From Maribacter sp. PR1 (GTDB lineage Bacteria; Bacteroidota; Bacteroidia; Flavobacteriales; Flavobacteriaceae): a stretch of 64,000 nucleotides of DNA. A program made the position numbers and the translations under genes. The DNA lies in contig NZ_JAQPCG010000001.1 in NCBI RefSeq assembly GCF_028464145.1, positions 558,001-622,000 of the forward strand. The letters are read 5' to 3'. Position 1 is the first letter of the stretch, and every line of letters starts with the position of its first letter. Below are positions 8,184 through 18,600 of this stretch, in pieces. Below the pieces are notes generated by a model, which worked only from the letters and a program-made list of their open reading frames with translations, was not told the origin of the DNA and did not search any database.

Positions 8184-9629
8184 TTACGGTTTTACCATAC
8201 CTGGTTCCCTACGTTCAGACCCTTCCATATCCATAAGCCTATCACCTAATTCTGACCGCATTTGGTCGGCTAATTCTTTCATTTTATTTACCACATCAGG
8301 ATGTTGGTCAGCCACATTATTCGTCTCGCTCTCATCATTCTCCAAATCATAAAGTTCAATCTCATCCAGTTGGACCATCCTATACGTTCCAGGGACTCCG
8401 TCCCTACCAGGTTCCTGACCCTCCATAGTACGATAGGTGTGTGGAAAATACAATTTCCATTTCCCATATCTTACACCAAATAATTCATTGACCCTATAAT
8501 AATAGAAATATGCTTCTTGTGGGCTTTCATTCGTTTCCCCGGTGAAAAGACCCCAAGCACTTTTACCATCTATTTTGTTTTGGGGTAAAGTTGACCCTGT
8601 GACTTCTGCTATCGTAGGCAAAATATCTATGGCCATTACCGGAGTATTTACTACCCTATTCGAAGGAATCTTGTTAGGATATTTTATTAAAAAGGGTTCT
8701 CTTTGACCCCCCTCCCAAGCAGTTCCTTTCCCTTCTCGTAAGGGATATGCACTACCCGAATGATTGCCATAGGCGAGCCAGGGGCCATTGTCCGAAGTAA
8801 AAATGACCAAAGTATTGTCCGTAAGATTATTATTCTCCAAAGCCTTTAAAATTTCTCCAACGGACCAATCCAATTCCATAATAACATCACCATATAATCC
8901 CCTATCCGATTTTCCCTTGAACTTATCAGAAACAAATAGGGGTACATGGGGTTGGGGATGTGGAACATATAAAAAGAATGGGTTTTCTTTGTTCCTCTTA
9001 ATGAAATCAATACTTCTTTCCGTAATCATGGTCGTAAGATTTGACTGATTTGTAAGGGTATCGATTACTTTCTCATTGTCATATAGTTTCAATGGCCCAA
9101 AATTAAAAATCGGTCCTTGCTGAGGGTGTAAGGGCCACATATCGTTGGAGTACGGAATCCCAAAATATTCATCAAAACCGTGATTATTGGGCATAAACTC
9201 CGGGGTATCGCCCAAATGCCATTTGCCAAAAATACCGGTAGCGTAACCATTATCCTTCAACATTTCGGCCAGAGTGGTTTCCTTTGGATTAAGCCCAACT
9301 TTGCTATTTGGCATTAATGCGTTGTGTATTCCAATACGGTTGGGGTAGCACCCGGTAAGTATACCGGCCCTGGAGGCAGAGCAAACCGCTTGTGCAGCAT
9401 AGAAATTGGTTAATTTCATTCCATCCTTTGCCATTTGATTTAGATTTGGAGTTTCGATATCATTAGCTCCAAAAACTCCTACATCGTTGTAGCCTTGGTC
9501 GTCCGTAAAGATTAAAACGACATTGGGAGGTTGAGTTTTTTCTGATTTAGTTTCCACCTTGGTTTCTTTGCAGGACAGCATTAAAAGCAGGGTTGAAAAG
9601 ACGATTCCATTAAAATTTAAATGTTTCAT
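8184..9629 (-). CDS. Type I (S1 family) sulfatase lipoprotein
   Basis: A 481-residue sulfatase of arylsulfatase type. A signal peptide ends in the lipobox MLSC (Cys 20). VVLIFTDDQG supplies the paired metal-binding aspartates near residues 43-44. CSASRAG, near residue 83, is the C-x-A/P-S-R motif whose Cys is converted to formylglycine, the catalytic residue. FGKWHLGD (near 129) and FTSDNGP complete the active site. It should remove sulfate esters from sulfated algal or animal glycans in the periplasm or at the cell surface; the exact glycan is not readable. An in-frame GTG lies at 9635; the ATG at 9629 gives a better signal peptide. No sulfatase-maturing enzyme gene is in the window. Confidence 0.92.
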   Translation of the reverse strand: MKHLNFNGIVFSTLLLMLSCKETKVETKSEKTQPPNVVLIFTDDQGYNDVGVFGANDIETPNLNQMAKDGMKLTNFYAAQAVCSASRAGILTGCYPNRIGIHNALMPNSKVGLNPKETTLAEMLKDNGYATGIFGKWHLGDTPEFMPNNHGFDEYFGIPYSNDMWPLHPQQGPIFNFGPLKLYDNEKVIDTLTNQSNLTTMITERSIDFIKRNKENPFFLYVPHPQPHVPLFVSDKFKGKSDRGLYGDVIMELDWSVGEILKALENNNLTDNTLVIFTSDNGPWLAYGNHSGSAYPLREGKGTAWEGGQREPFLIKYPNKIPSNRVVNTPVMAIDILPTIAEVTGSTLPQNKIDGKSAWGLFTGETNESPQEAYFYYYRVNELFGVRYGKWKLYFPHTYRTMEGQEPGRDGVPGTYRMVQLDEIELYDLENDESETNNVADQHPDVVNKMKELADQMRSELGDRLMDMEGSERREPGMVKP

Positions 9630-9722
9630 TGACACTTTTTAAAAACACAGCGTTAAAATCCTTGTAAGATGCCATGAATATAGTTAATTTCCGAACGAAT
9701 ATTTAGAAGAATCAATACCATA

Positions 9723-12536
9723 ATGAAATTTTACAATCAAGAAACCAACAAGCAAAACCCTTTCCGTTTTGTCTTTTTTTTACCCATCCTTATCCTTTGT
9801 TCTTTAATAAGCTGTGAACCGGAAAAGAAAGAAAAGGTACAGGATAATGTGGCGGAAGTTATTTCCTCCATGTCCGATTCACTTCCAGCTGTTTCTCTAC
9901 CGGAAGGTGCAGACCCTGAGCATGAAGATTGGAAAGGAGCGGATTTGGAACCCAAGGCCCCAGTGCTCCCTTTATACCCGGATGAAGAGGCCAAAAAGTT
10001 TTTATTGCCGAAAGGCTACCATATTGAACCCATTCTCACCGAACCACAAATACAGCAACCAGGAGCGATTTCATTCGACGGAAACGGTCGCATGTTCGTA
10101 CTGGAACTGCGCACCTATATGCTTACCGCAGATTCTGACGGGACCTTGGAACCTACTAGTAGAATTTCGAGATGGGAGGACAAAGATAATGATGGAATTT
10201 ATGAAACGGGAACGGTCTTCGTTGATAGTCTTATTTTTCCACGTTTTGTACTTCCTTACGGCAAGGATGCTGTTTTAACCATGAATTCGGATGAGGACAA
10301 TGTATATAAATTCACGGACACCAACGGGGACGGCGAGGCGGACAAAAAGGAGCTTTTTACAACTAACTATGGACGATCTGGTAATGTGGAACACCAACAG
10401 GCGTTTATGTATTATAATATGGACAATTGGCTCTACAGCACCTATAACGCCTTTAGGGTACGGGAGACACCAACAGGGGTCATCCGGGAAAATACGGGGT
10501 ATAACCGCGCACAATGGGGCGTAACCCATGATGATGATGGAAAAGTTTGGTTTTTGGGAGGCGCAAGTGGCCTTCCCTCCCAATTTCAACAACCTGTACA
10601 TTACGGTAATTTCGATTATAAGGACAATGACAACTATGCCGAAGGTTTTGAAGAACCTTGGGGCGCCCCGGTTTTGATAGGTGACCTGCAAGAAGGCATG
10701 GACCGCGTACGAGAAAATAACGGAGGCCCCAAACGGGTTACCGGTGCAGCTGGAAACGATATTTATCGTGGGGATCGGTTACCAAAAAACCTATACGGAC
10801 AGTTATTCTATGGGGAACCTGTTGCCCGGATCGTACGTCAGGTAAATCCTGTGGTCAATGAAGGTATAACGACCTTACATAATGCATTTCAAGATCAACA
10901 GTCGGAGTTTTTGAGATCGACGGACCCCTTGTTCCGCCCGGTAGATATGACGACCGCACCCGATGGCACCATGTATATTACCGATATGTACCACGGTATC
11001 ATACAAGAAGGCCAGTGGGCTCAAAAAGGCACGTATCTACGTACCAAAATTGAGCAGTACCAATTAGATAAGGTAATAGGTCTCGGCCGAATCTGGCGCA
11101 TTACCCATGATAGCAAGGAACGGGACAAGACCAAGCCGAACATGCTTAATGAAACACCGGCTCAACTTGTAAAGCATTTGGAACACCCAAATGGTTGGTG
11201 GCGAGACAAGGCACAACAGTTGATCGTATTGTCACAGGATAGAAGTATCGTTCCGGAACTTGAAGCCATGGTTAATAACAGCGATAATACATTAGCCCGA
11301 TTCCATGCCTTGTGGTGCCTAGAGGGTCTGGGTTCGTTGAAAGAGAATATGGTTAAAAAATTAATGGACGACTCCAACCCCAGAATGCGTATTCAGGCTA
11401 TGCGTGCAGGAGAAACATTATATAAGTCGGGTAAAAAATCACTTGGAGAGGACTATTTAAAATTACTTGAGGATAAAAATGTAGATGTGGCCTTACAGGC
11501 CGTTTTGTCAGCACAGATCCTAGAAATACCTTCCTTCGACGTCGCCTTAAAAAAATTACTCAAGTCGAATTCCGCTAAAGGAATACAGACCATTGGCAAA
11601 CAAATTTTAGAGCCAAAAGAAGTAAAAAATTGGTGGGAAGTTGGCAATAATCAACTTACCGATGCCCAAAAGAGCAACTTGGAAAAAGGAAAGGTTATCT
11701 TCAACGAACTCTGTGTACAATGTCACGGAAACGATGGCACAGGAACACCGGTTGGAGATGGTTTGGTCATGGCACCGGCCTTAAGCGGTTCTGCCCGAGT
11801 ACAATCACACCCGGAATATGTCATTAAAACCGTGATGCATGGACTCGAAGGTCCATTGGATGGGAAAACTTATCCAGCAGGTATTATGGTAGGTAACAAA
11901 GAACAATCCGATGATTGGATTGCGTCCATTGTATCCTATATCCGCACCAATTTATCCAATGAAGCCACTTTGGTATCCGCCGAGGACGTCAAAAACGTCA
12001 GGACAAAAACAGCGGAGCGTAACGCACCTTATGTTTATGATGAATTGATGACATCGGTTCCACAACTCCTAACACCAAGGGAAGATTGGAATATAACTGC
12101 AAGTCATTCCGTGCCTACACGAATTGGTGGCAGGGCCTCCCCTACCAGTGCATTTAATTTTGAGGGATGGAGTACTGGAGGTAATCAGGAAGAGGGCATG
12201 TGGTTTCAAATAGAGCTTCCAGATGCAATGAGCATCTCCGAAATTCATTTCAATGCAACCCCGATATCCAGGGGATGGCGTCCTGGCTCACCACCTCCGT
12301 TACATACTTTTCCACGTGGCTACATACTCGAAAGCTCTATGGATGGAAGTTCATGGAAGGAAATTGAAAAAGGCAATGGAGAACAGGCAGATGTTTCCCT
12401 CATCTTCAATCCTGTTAAGGCTAAATTTATACGAATGAGATTAACGGAAAACTTTGGCCCTCATGAAGACCATGAAATACCTTGGTCGATGCGACAAATG
12501 AAAATATATGGATCATCAAACAAACCTGTATTATAA
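9723..12536 (+). CDS. PVC-type membrane-bound dehydrogenase with c-type heme domain and F5/8 C-terminal domain
   Basis: A 937-residue lipoprotein (signal ending LISC, Cys 31). Residues about 90-460 form the propeller dehydrogenase domain, with GYHIEPILTEPQIQQPGAISFDGNGR, DTNGDGEADKKELF and an Asp-Gly-rich repeat pattern. Residues about 480-620 are helical and HEAT-like. CVQCHG near residue 664 is a single CxxCH heme site in a cytochrome c domain. The last 150 residues resemble an F5/8 type C (discoidin) carbohydrate-binding fold. The family is thought to oxidise sugars or other substrates and pass electrons to its own heme in the periplasm. It is followed 12 bases later by a Tat-exported sugar isomerase/epimerase, suggesting one pathway. 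Confidence 0.9.
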   Translation: MKFYNQETNKQNPFRFVFFLPILILCSLISCEPEKKEKVQDNVAEVISSMSDSLPAVSLPEGADPEHEDWKGADLEPKAPVLPLYPDEEAKKFLLPKGYHIEPILTEPQIQQPGAISFDGNGRMFVLELRTYMLTADSDGTLEPTSRISRWEDKDNDGIYETGTVFVDSLIFPRFVLPYGKDAVLTMNSDEDNVYKFTDTNGDGEADKKELFTTNYGRSGNVEHQQAFMYYNMDNWLYSTYNAFRVRETPTGVIRENTGYNRAQWGVTHDDDGKVWFLGGASGLPSQFQQPVHYGNFDYKDNDNYAEGFEEPWGAPVLIGDLQEGMDRVRENNGGPKRVTGAAGNDIYRGDRLPKNLYGQLFYGEPVARIVRQVNPVVNEGITTLHNAFQDQQSEFLRSTDPLFRPVDMTTAPDGTMYITDMYHGIIQEGQWAQKGTYLRTKIEQYQLDKVIGLGRIWRITHDSKERDKTKPNMLNETPAQLVKHLEHPNGWWRDKAQQLIVLSQDRSIVPELEAMVNNSDNTLARFHALWCLEGLGSLKENMVKKLMDDSNPRMRIQAMRAGETLYKSGKKSLGEDYLKLLEDKNVDVALQAVLSAQILEIPSFDVALKKLLKSNSAKGIQTIGKQILEPKEVKNWWEVGNNQLTDAQKSNLEKGKVIFNELCVQCHGNDGTGTPVGDGLVMAPALSGSARVQSHPEYVIKTVMHGLEGPLDGKTYPAGIMVGNKEQSDDWIASIVSYIRTNLSNEATLVSAEDVKNVRTKTAERNAPYVYDELMTSVPQLLTPREDWNITASHSVPTRIGGRASPTSAFNFEGWSTGGNQEEGMWFQIELPDAMSISEIHFNATPISRGWRPGSPPPLHTFPRGYILESSMDGSSWKEIEKGNGEQADVSLIFNPVKAKFIRMRLTENFGPHEDHEIPWSMRQMKIYGSSNKPVL

Positions 12537-12553
12537 AAAACCTGTATTATGAA
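12522..12553 (+). repeat. 16-bp tandem duplication spanning a stop and the next start
   Basis: AAACCTGTATTATAAA is followed immediately by AAACCTGTATTATGAA. The first copy holds the TAA stop of the dehydrogenase gene and the second holds the ATG of the isomerase gene; the two differ by a single base. Confidence 0.85.
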
Positions 12554-13592
12554 TAACAAAAAAAACACAGTTTCAAGAAGAAACTTCATATCAAGCTCAG
12601 CTGCTTTGGCTATTGGGACAACACTCGTAGGTCCAAATATTTTTGGTAGAAATAGGTTGTTGAATTCACCCGTCCCGAATTCTAAAATAAAAGGGGTGCA
12701 AATCGGAGTAATTACGTATTCCTTTAGAAGTATGCCCGATCAAAGTGCAGAAGCTACGCTGCAATATGTACTGGATTCTGGAATTAATGCTGTTGAGCTA
12801 ATGGGAGATCCTGCAGAAACTTTTGCAGGTAAACCAGAGAGTCCAGTAAACTGGCGTACTTTTTATGGACTGATGGGAAAAAAGAGAAACAACGAACTAA
12901 ATCCAGAAGAAGAAAAAAGCTTTTTGGAAATGCAAAATACCATGGATGCCTATAATAAGGAAGTTGCCACTTGGCGTTCTACTGTATCTATGGATAAGTT
13001 CAAGGAACTAAGAAAAATGTATAATGATGCAGGTGTAACCATTTACGCTTTTAAACCCAATGCCTTTGGCAAAGACAATACCGATGAAGAAATCAACTAC
13101 GGTTTTAAAGCTGCCAAGGCATTAGGAGCCTCCCATGTGACCTTAGAACACCCAAGTGATGACGAACATACGGAAAAATTAGGGGAAATGGCCTCGAAAC
13201 ATGGCATCTATGTTGCCTATCACGGACACACCCAACAAACACCAACTTTTTGGGACACGGCTCTGGAACAATCCAAATACAACGCACTTAACCTTGATTT
13301 AGGTCATTTTGTAGCCGCGGGTAATGAAGCTCCGCTTGAAATTATTAAGAAAAAACACAATCATATTAAAAGTATGCACGTAAAGGATAGACAAACGCCG
13401 GAACATGGTCAAAGCAATGTCGTTTGGGGCGAGGGAGACACTCCCCTAATAGAGGCACTTCAATTAATGCGCGATAAAGGGTATTCCTTCCCGGCCACTA
13501 TTGAATTGGAATATGATATCCCTGAAGGTTCTAATGCCATTACGGAGGTAAAAAAATGCTTGGCATTCGCCAAAAACGCATTGGAAAGTTAA
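12549..13592 (+). CDS. Tat-exported sugar phosphate isomerase/epimerase family protein (TIM barrel)
   Basis: A 347-residue protein with a twin-arginine signal (SRRNFISSSAALAIG, residues 9-23), so it is exported folded. The body is an AP-endonuclease-2/xylose isomerase-like TIM barrel: QIGVITYSFRS near residue 51, VELMGDP near 79, VTLEHPSDDEH near 197, AYHGHTQ near 224, DLGHF near 250, SMHVKDRQ near 275 and TIELEYD near 316. These carry the usual metal-binding Glu/Asp/His residues. Substrate is unknown; periplasmic members are often found with oxidoreductases acting on sugars. It is co-directional with and 12 bases from the PVC-type dehydrogenase gene, and overlaps the 3' end of rimM by 4 bases on the other strand. 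Confidence 0.88.
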   Translation: MNNKKNTVSRRNFISSSAALAIGTTLVGPNIFGRNRLLNSPVPNSKIKGVQIGVITYSFRSMPDQSAEATLQYVLDSGINAVELMGDPAETFAGKPESPVNWRTFYGLMGKKRNNELNPEEEKSFLEMQNTMDAYNKEVATWRSTVSMDKFKELRKMYNDAGVTIYAFKPNAFGKDNTDEEINYGFKAAKALGASHVTLEHPSDDEHTEKLGEMASKHGIYVAYHGHTQQTPTFWDTALEQSKYNALNLDLGHFVAAGNEAPLEIIKKKHNHIKSMHVKDRQTPEHGQSNVVWGEGDTPLIEALQLMRDKGYSFPATIELEYDIPEGSNAITEVKKCLAFAKNALES

Positions 13593-14116
13593 GAAAGATA
13601 AAGGGCTACCAAGCCTTCCGGAGTAGAAACCGATATGGACTTCGCCTGCCGGTCTACTTTTTTAATAATTTCATCATTAATGGGGATCAACAATTGTTTG
13701 TCCCCTTTTTTTATTTCAAATAGTGCTTGGGAAGTAGAATCGTTTACACTTTCAATTACCCCTATATTCCCATGGACCTCATCCATAACTTTAAAACCAA
13801 TGACTTCGTGATAATAAAATTGGTTTCCGGTAAGTTTGGGCAGCAGGGTCAATGGTAAATAAAGGTCCAACCTCATAATTCGATCGGCATCGGACTCGCT
13901 CTTCACTTCCTCAAAATCTATCCTAAGTAGGTTGGATTTATGGAGCCTACAACGTTTAATAAAAAATGGAATCAGGTTGTTTCCCAAAGAAACAAAGACT
14001 GATTCCATTTTTTCGTAAATCTCCGGGTCGTCCGTATCCAATTTCACAAGGACTTCACCCTTAAAGCTATATTTTGAAACGATTTTGCCTAGGTAGAAAC
14101 AATCTTCCTTTCGCAT
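13589..14116 (-). CDS. rimM: Ribosome maturation factor RimM
   Basis: A 175-residue protein with the two-domain RimM layout. The N-terminal RimM domain begins with FYLGKIVSKYSFKGEVLVKL and includes the LRIDFEEVKSESDADRI segment. A PRC-barrel-like C-terminal half contains FYYHEVIGFKVMDE and LLIPINDEIIKKVD. RimM binds the 30S head and ribosomal protein S19 and helps process 16S rRNA. It lies 11 bases downstream of rpsP on the same strand, the classic rpsP-rimM arrangement. Its 3' end overlaps the converging isomerase gene by 4 bases, so no separate terminator fits between them. Confidence 0.95.
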   Translation of the reverse strand: MRKEDCFYLGKIVSKYSFKGEVLVKLDTDDPEIYEKMESVFVSLGNNLIPFFIKRCRLHKSNLLRIDFEEVKSESDADRIMRLDLYLPLTLLPKLTGNQFYYHEVIGFKVMDEVHGNIGVIESVNDSTSQALFEIKKGDKQLLIPINDEIIKKVDRQAKSISVSTPEGLVALYLS

Positions 14117-14127
14117 CGTTATAACGA

Positions 14128-14712
14128 CTACTCGCCGTCTTTTGGAGCTTCTTCTTCCTTCATTTCAGGAGCGGCAGGAGCCTCTTCTGGAACTTCGGGA
14201 GCTTCTTCTACAGCTTCAACCTCTTCTTCTGCATCCTCTCCTTCTGGAGTTTCAGGAAGTTCGGCCGCTGCAGCTTCGGCAGCTCGTTTTTCATTAACTT
14301 CTTTTTCAGCAGCCAAAGCTTTTGCCCGGGCTTCTTCCTTCTCTTTATCCAATCCACCAATTTTTGCATCAATGGCAGCCTCTTTTTCAGAAATCCAAGC
14401 ATTGAATTTTTCCTCTACCTGCTCCTCTGTCAATGCTCCTTTTGCAACACCACCTAACAAATGGTGCTTTAAAAGCACACCCTTATAAGAAAGTATGGCT
14501 TTCGCCGTATCGGTAGGTTGTGCACCATTTTGCAACCATTTTACGGAAGAATCTACATCTAGCTCAATAGTGGCAGGGTTGGTATTTGGATTGTAAATAC
14601 CTAATTTTTCCAAGAATTTACCATCTCTCTTCGCTCTAACATCCGCAGCAACTACCCAATAGAATGGTTTTCCTTTTTTACCGTGTCTTTGTAATCTAAT
14701 TTTAACTGGCAT
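14128..14712 (-). CDS. rpsP: 30S ribosomal protein S16 with long acidic C-terminal tail
   Basis: A 194-residue S16. The first 80 residues are the conserved fold: MPVKIRLQRHGKKGKPFYWV, then FLEKLGIYNPN and the QNGAQPTDTAK segment. S16 binds 16S rRNA early in 30S assembly. Most S16 proteins are about 80-90 residues; here about 110 extra residues follow, first helical (EEKFNAWISEKEAA), then Ala/Glu/Pro-rich and strongly acidic to the end. Extended S16 tails occur in Bacteroidota; their role is not known to me. It heads the rpsP-rimM unit with a recognisable promoter 70-100 bases upstream. Confidence 0.96.
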   Translation of the reverse strand: MPVKIRLQRHGKKGKPFYWVVAADVRAKRDGKFLEKLGIYNPNTNPATIELDVDSSVKWLQNGAQPTDTAKAILSYKGVLLKHHLLGGVAKGALTEEQVEEKFNAWISEKEAAIDAKIGGLDKEKEEARAKALAAEKEVNEKRAAEAAAAELPETPEGEDAEEEVEAVEEAPEVPEEAPAAPEMKEEEAPKDGE

Positions 14713-14782
14713 ATCACATTAATTTGTAGGGTGCCCGACCCTTGGTTATTAATTCTACTTTTTTATCCTTGAAAAAGGGCTG

Positions 14783-14813
14783 CAAATGTAGTTTAATTTG
14801 TTCGATTTAACAA
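14783..14813 (-). promoter_or_regulatory. Predicted rpsP promoter
   Basis: On the minus strand TACATTTG (14790-14783) matches the Bacteroidota -7 consensus TAnnTTTG, with TTG at 14813-14811 as a -33 element 20 bases away. The implied start leaves a leader of about 65 bases before rpsP. Confidence 0.6.
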
Positions 14814-14992
14814 TCATCACAACAACAAAATACAAATGCTTCGTGTTAAAAGCATTAAGATACATGCCCCATCGACGTTAAACCTTTGCAAAACCCCCAT
14901 AAACACTTGTGTTTCCGCTATATTCTCTTATCTTTTATGTAGTTGTTATTGAAAGACAATAACCATTACAAATTTAAATGATAAGAAAGATT

Positions 14993-15448
14993 ATGAAGTA
15001 TTCAGAAAAAATTTCAAATAGATTAAACGATTTACTGACAAGAACATATGATGCCGAGAAAGGCTATAAATTGGCACAGGATAAAGTTGACAACCCAGCC
15101 GTAAAAAAATTCTTGGCGGACAAAGTACAGCAACGCTATAATTTTGGCCATGAACTGAAAAATGAAATTCAAGCATTTGGGGAGTTGCCAGAAAAAGGTG
15201 GGAGTATCAAGGGAGACCTTCACAGAACTTGGATGAATTTCACCACTACTTTCACTAGCGATGATACTGAAAGAATATTGGAAGAAGTTGAACGAGGAGA
15301 AAAAGCAAGTCTGGAAGAGTACAATGAAATTTTAAAAGATGAAGAAATGGTACTCGCACCATCCACTGAGGAGATGCTAACAAAGCATAGAAATCAAATC
15401 AAGGATGCTCTGGAAAATGCCAAAATTTATGAAGAGGCTGTCTCCTAA
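14993..15448 (+). CDS. DUF2383 (PA2169-type) four-helix-bundle protein
   Basis: A protein of about 151 residues, almost wholly alpha-helical, beginning MKYSEKISNRLNDLLTRTYD. The LLTRTYDAEKGYKLAQ and FGHELKNEIQAFG segments fit the PA2169/DUF2383 four-helix-bundle (ferritin-like) family, often linked with stress in Bacteroidota. It has no signal peptide; function is unknown. An in-frame ATG at 14978 would add five residues (MIRKI); I prefer 14993 because the family-like sequence begins there. It is a single-gene unit: a 265-base gap upstream shared with rpsP and a strong terminator 30 bases downstream. Confidence 0.8.
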   Translation: MKYSEKISNRLNDLLTRTYDAEKGYKLAQDKVDNPAVKKFLADKVQQRYNFGHELKNEIQAFGELPEKGGSIKGDLHRTWMNFTTTFTSDDTERILEEVERGEKASLEEYNEILKDEEMVLAPSTEEMLTKHRNQIKDALENAKIYEEAVS

Positions 15449-15477
15449 AACAAATCTTGAACCAATCAATAAATGTT

Positions 15478-15512
15478 TAAAAGCGGATGATAAAACGTCC
15501 GCTTTTTTTATT
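15478..15512 (+). terminator. Intrinsic terminator after the DUF2383 gene
   Basis: AAAAGCGGA (15479-15487) pairs with TCCGCTTTT, followed by a run of seven Ts. It separates this gene from dnaE. Confidence 0.85.
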
Positions 15513-15642
15513 GGTTAATAACTCTTAGCAACTCCCTTTTTCCCTAACACCTCTTTTCTGTAATTTTATCGATACTTTTTTAAGCTGTCCATGCCCTTCG
15601 CCTCCGCTCAGGCCGACAGCCCAAACAGACAGGAAATAGCAC

Positions 15643-18600
15643 ATGTATTTAATATTCGACACCGAAACAACAGGATTGCCCAAACGCTGGGATGCCCCCA
15701 TAACCGATACTAAGAATTGGCCAAGATGTATACAGATTGCCTGGCAGTTGCACGATGGAATGGGTAACCTCTTGGACCAGCAGGATTATTTGGTAAAACC
15801 CGAAGGTTTCAATATCCCTTACGATGCTGAAAAAATACATGGAATTTCTACCGCCTTGGCGGAAAGGGACGGTGTCCCTTTGAAAGAGGTGTTAAGCAAG
15901 TTCAACGAGGCCATGGCCAAAACCAAGTTTATTGTGGGGCAAAACGTTGGTTTCGATGTTAATATTATGGGTGCCGAGTTTCATCGAATGACCGTTGAAA
16001 ATCCCTTAAAGGAACTTCCTGTTTTGGATACCTGTACGGAACACACCGCTGAACTATGCCAAATACCTGGAGGACGAGGGGGTAAATTCAAACTTCCCAC
16101 CCTTACAGAATTGCATGAATTTTTATTTAATGAACCGTTTGCCGAAGCCCATAATGCAACAGCTGACGTTGAGGCCACGACTCGCTGTTTTTTGGAACTC
16201 GTCCGAAAAAGGCAATACACCGCTGAACAGTTAGATGTACAGCCCGATTATTTTGAGAATTTTTCCGAGGCTAATCCCAAAGTAATACAGCTTATAGGTA
16301 TAGAGCACATCAATCTCGCCAAAGCCTCAAAAAAAATTGCGGACGCCCTTTGGGAGAAAGACACCGGTGGCGTTTCCCAAGAGGAAATAAAGGAAAATCT
16401 GGCCACTTTGGAGACCGCACCTTTTGCGCATCTTCACAATCACACCCAATTTTCCATTTTACAATCGACCATTAGCGTTCCCGACCTAATCAAGACAGCC
16501 GCAAATGAAAAAATGCCAGCTGTGGCCATGACCGACCATGCCAACATGATGGGTGCCTTTCATTTCGTAAATGGTATCATAAATCATAATAGTGGGGTCA
16601 AGGCCAGAAATGAGGAAAACCAAAAACGGTATGAGGCAACGCTCAACGGTACATTGGAAGACGGTCAAGAACCCTTGGAAAACCTTCCTGAGTCCGAACT
16701 GGAAATTACACCGATAGTAGGCTGTGAATTTCAGGTTTGCGAGGACCATACCAACAAATCACAAAAGGACAACGGGTACCAAATAGTGATGTTGGCCAAA
16801 AGCAAGAATGGGTATCTCAATTTGGCGAAAATGTCATCTATCGCATTCGTGGACGGTAAATACTATGTTCCTAGAATCGATAAAAAAGTTGTTGAACAAT
16901 ATAAAGAGGACATCATTGTTTTAACAGGAAACTTGTACGGTGAGGTCCCCAGTAAGGTTTTAAATGTCGGCGAGAAACAGGCAGAGGAAGCGTTAATTTG
17001 GTGGAAAGATACTTTTGGTGAGGACCTGTATATCGAAATTATGCGTCACGGTCAGGAAGATGAAGACCGCGTAAATCAGGTTTTGATCCAGTTTGCGGAA
17101 AAACACGATGTAAAGTTGGTGGCCACTAATAACACCTACTACGCCAAAAAGGAAAACGCACATGCCCACGATATTTTGTTGTGTGTAAAGGATGGTGAAA
17201 AACAATCTACACCTATAGGTAGAGGTCGTGGATATCGTTATGGATTGCCAAATCAAGAATACTACTTCAAATCATCGGATGAAATGAAGGAACTGTTCAA
17301 AGATATTCCGGAGGCCATCATCAACATTCAAGAGGTAATCGATAAAGTCGAAACTTTCACACTGGCAAGAGATGTGTTATTACCTGCTTTTGACATCCCA
17401 GAGAAATTTCAGGTCGAAGAGGACAAACTCGATGGAGGAAAACGGGGGGAGAACAAGTATTTACGACATATTACCTACGAAGGTGCCAAAAAAAGATATG
17501 GGGAAATTACCCCAGAAATTGACGAACGGCTGGATTTTGAGTTGCAGGTCATCGAAAAAACAGGATATCCTGGGTACTTTCTAATAGTAGAGGATTTTAT
17601 TAGGGCCGCTCGGGAAATGGACGTTTCGGTGGGTCCGGGACGTGGTTCTGCGGCAGGTTCAGCAGTAGCCTATTGTTTATGGATTACCAATCTAGACCCT
17701 ATTCAATATGATTTACTTTTTGAGCGTTTCCTTAATCCGGATCGGATATCCATGCCAGATATTGATATCGATTTTGACGACGAGGGCAGGAGCCGTGTTA
17801 TGGACTACGTGATTAAAAAGTATGGTTCCAACCAAGTTGCCCAAATTATTACCTATGGTACCATGGCCGCTAAATCTTCGATAAGGGATACGGCAAGGGC
17901 TTTAGATTTACCTTTGGGCGATGCGGACCGTATGGCCAAATTGATTCCCAACATGTCGAAGTTGAAAAAAATCATGGGAGTCGATGAGAAAGTGCTTAAA
18001 AGCAAATTCAACAGTGATGACCTCGTTAAAATAAACGAACTACTGGCCATATCCAAAGGCGAAGGTCTGGAATCCGAAACCCTCAATCAGGCCTATGTTC
18101 TGGAAGGCTCGGTTAGGAACACTGGTATACATGCTTGTGGAGTTATTATTACACCGGATGACATTACAAAATTTGTACCTGTGGCCCTCGCCAAGGATTC
18201 CGATATGTATTGTACACAGTTCGACAACTCAGTAGTGGAAAGTGCTGGTTTGTTGAAGATGGATTTCCTAGGCCTTAAAACGTTGACCCTGATCAAGGAT
18301 ACAGTAAAAATCGTTAAGGCAAAACATGGCGTTGACCTGGATCCTGAAAACTTCCCTCTGGACGACGAAAAGACCTATGAACTTTTCCAACGTGGGGAGA
18401 CGATTGGGGTGTTCCAATACGAATCGCCCGGCATGCAAAAGCACATGCGCGCACTAAAACCTACGGTTTTTGCTGACCTTATCGCTATGAACGCCCTGTA
18501 CCGGCCAGGTCCAATGGAATACATTCCAAGCTTTATAGCGAGAAAACATGGAACGGAGGAAATTGTATACGACCTGGATGCGTGTGAAGAATACCTCGCG

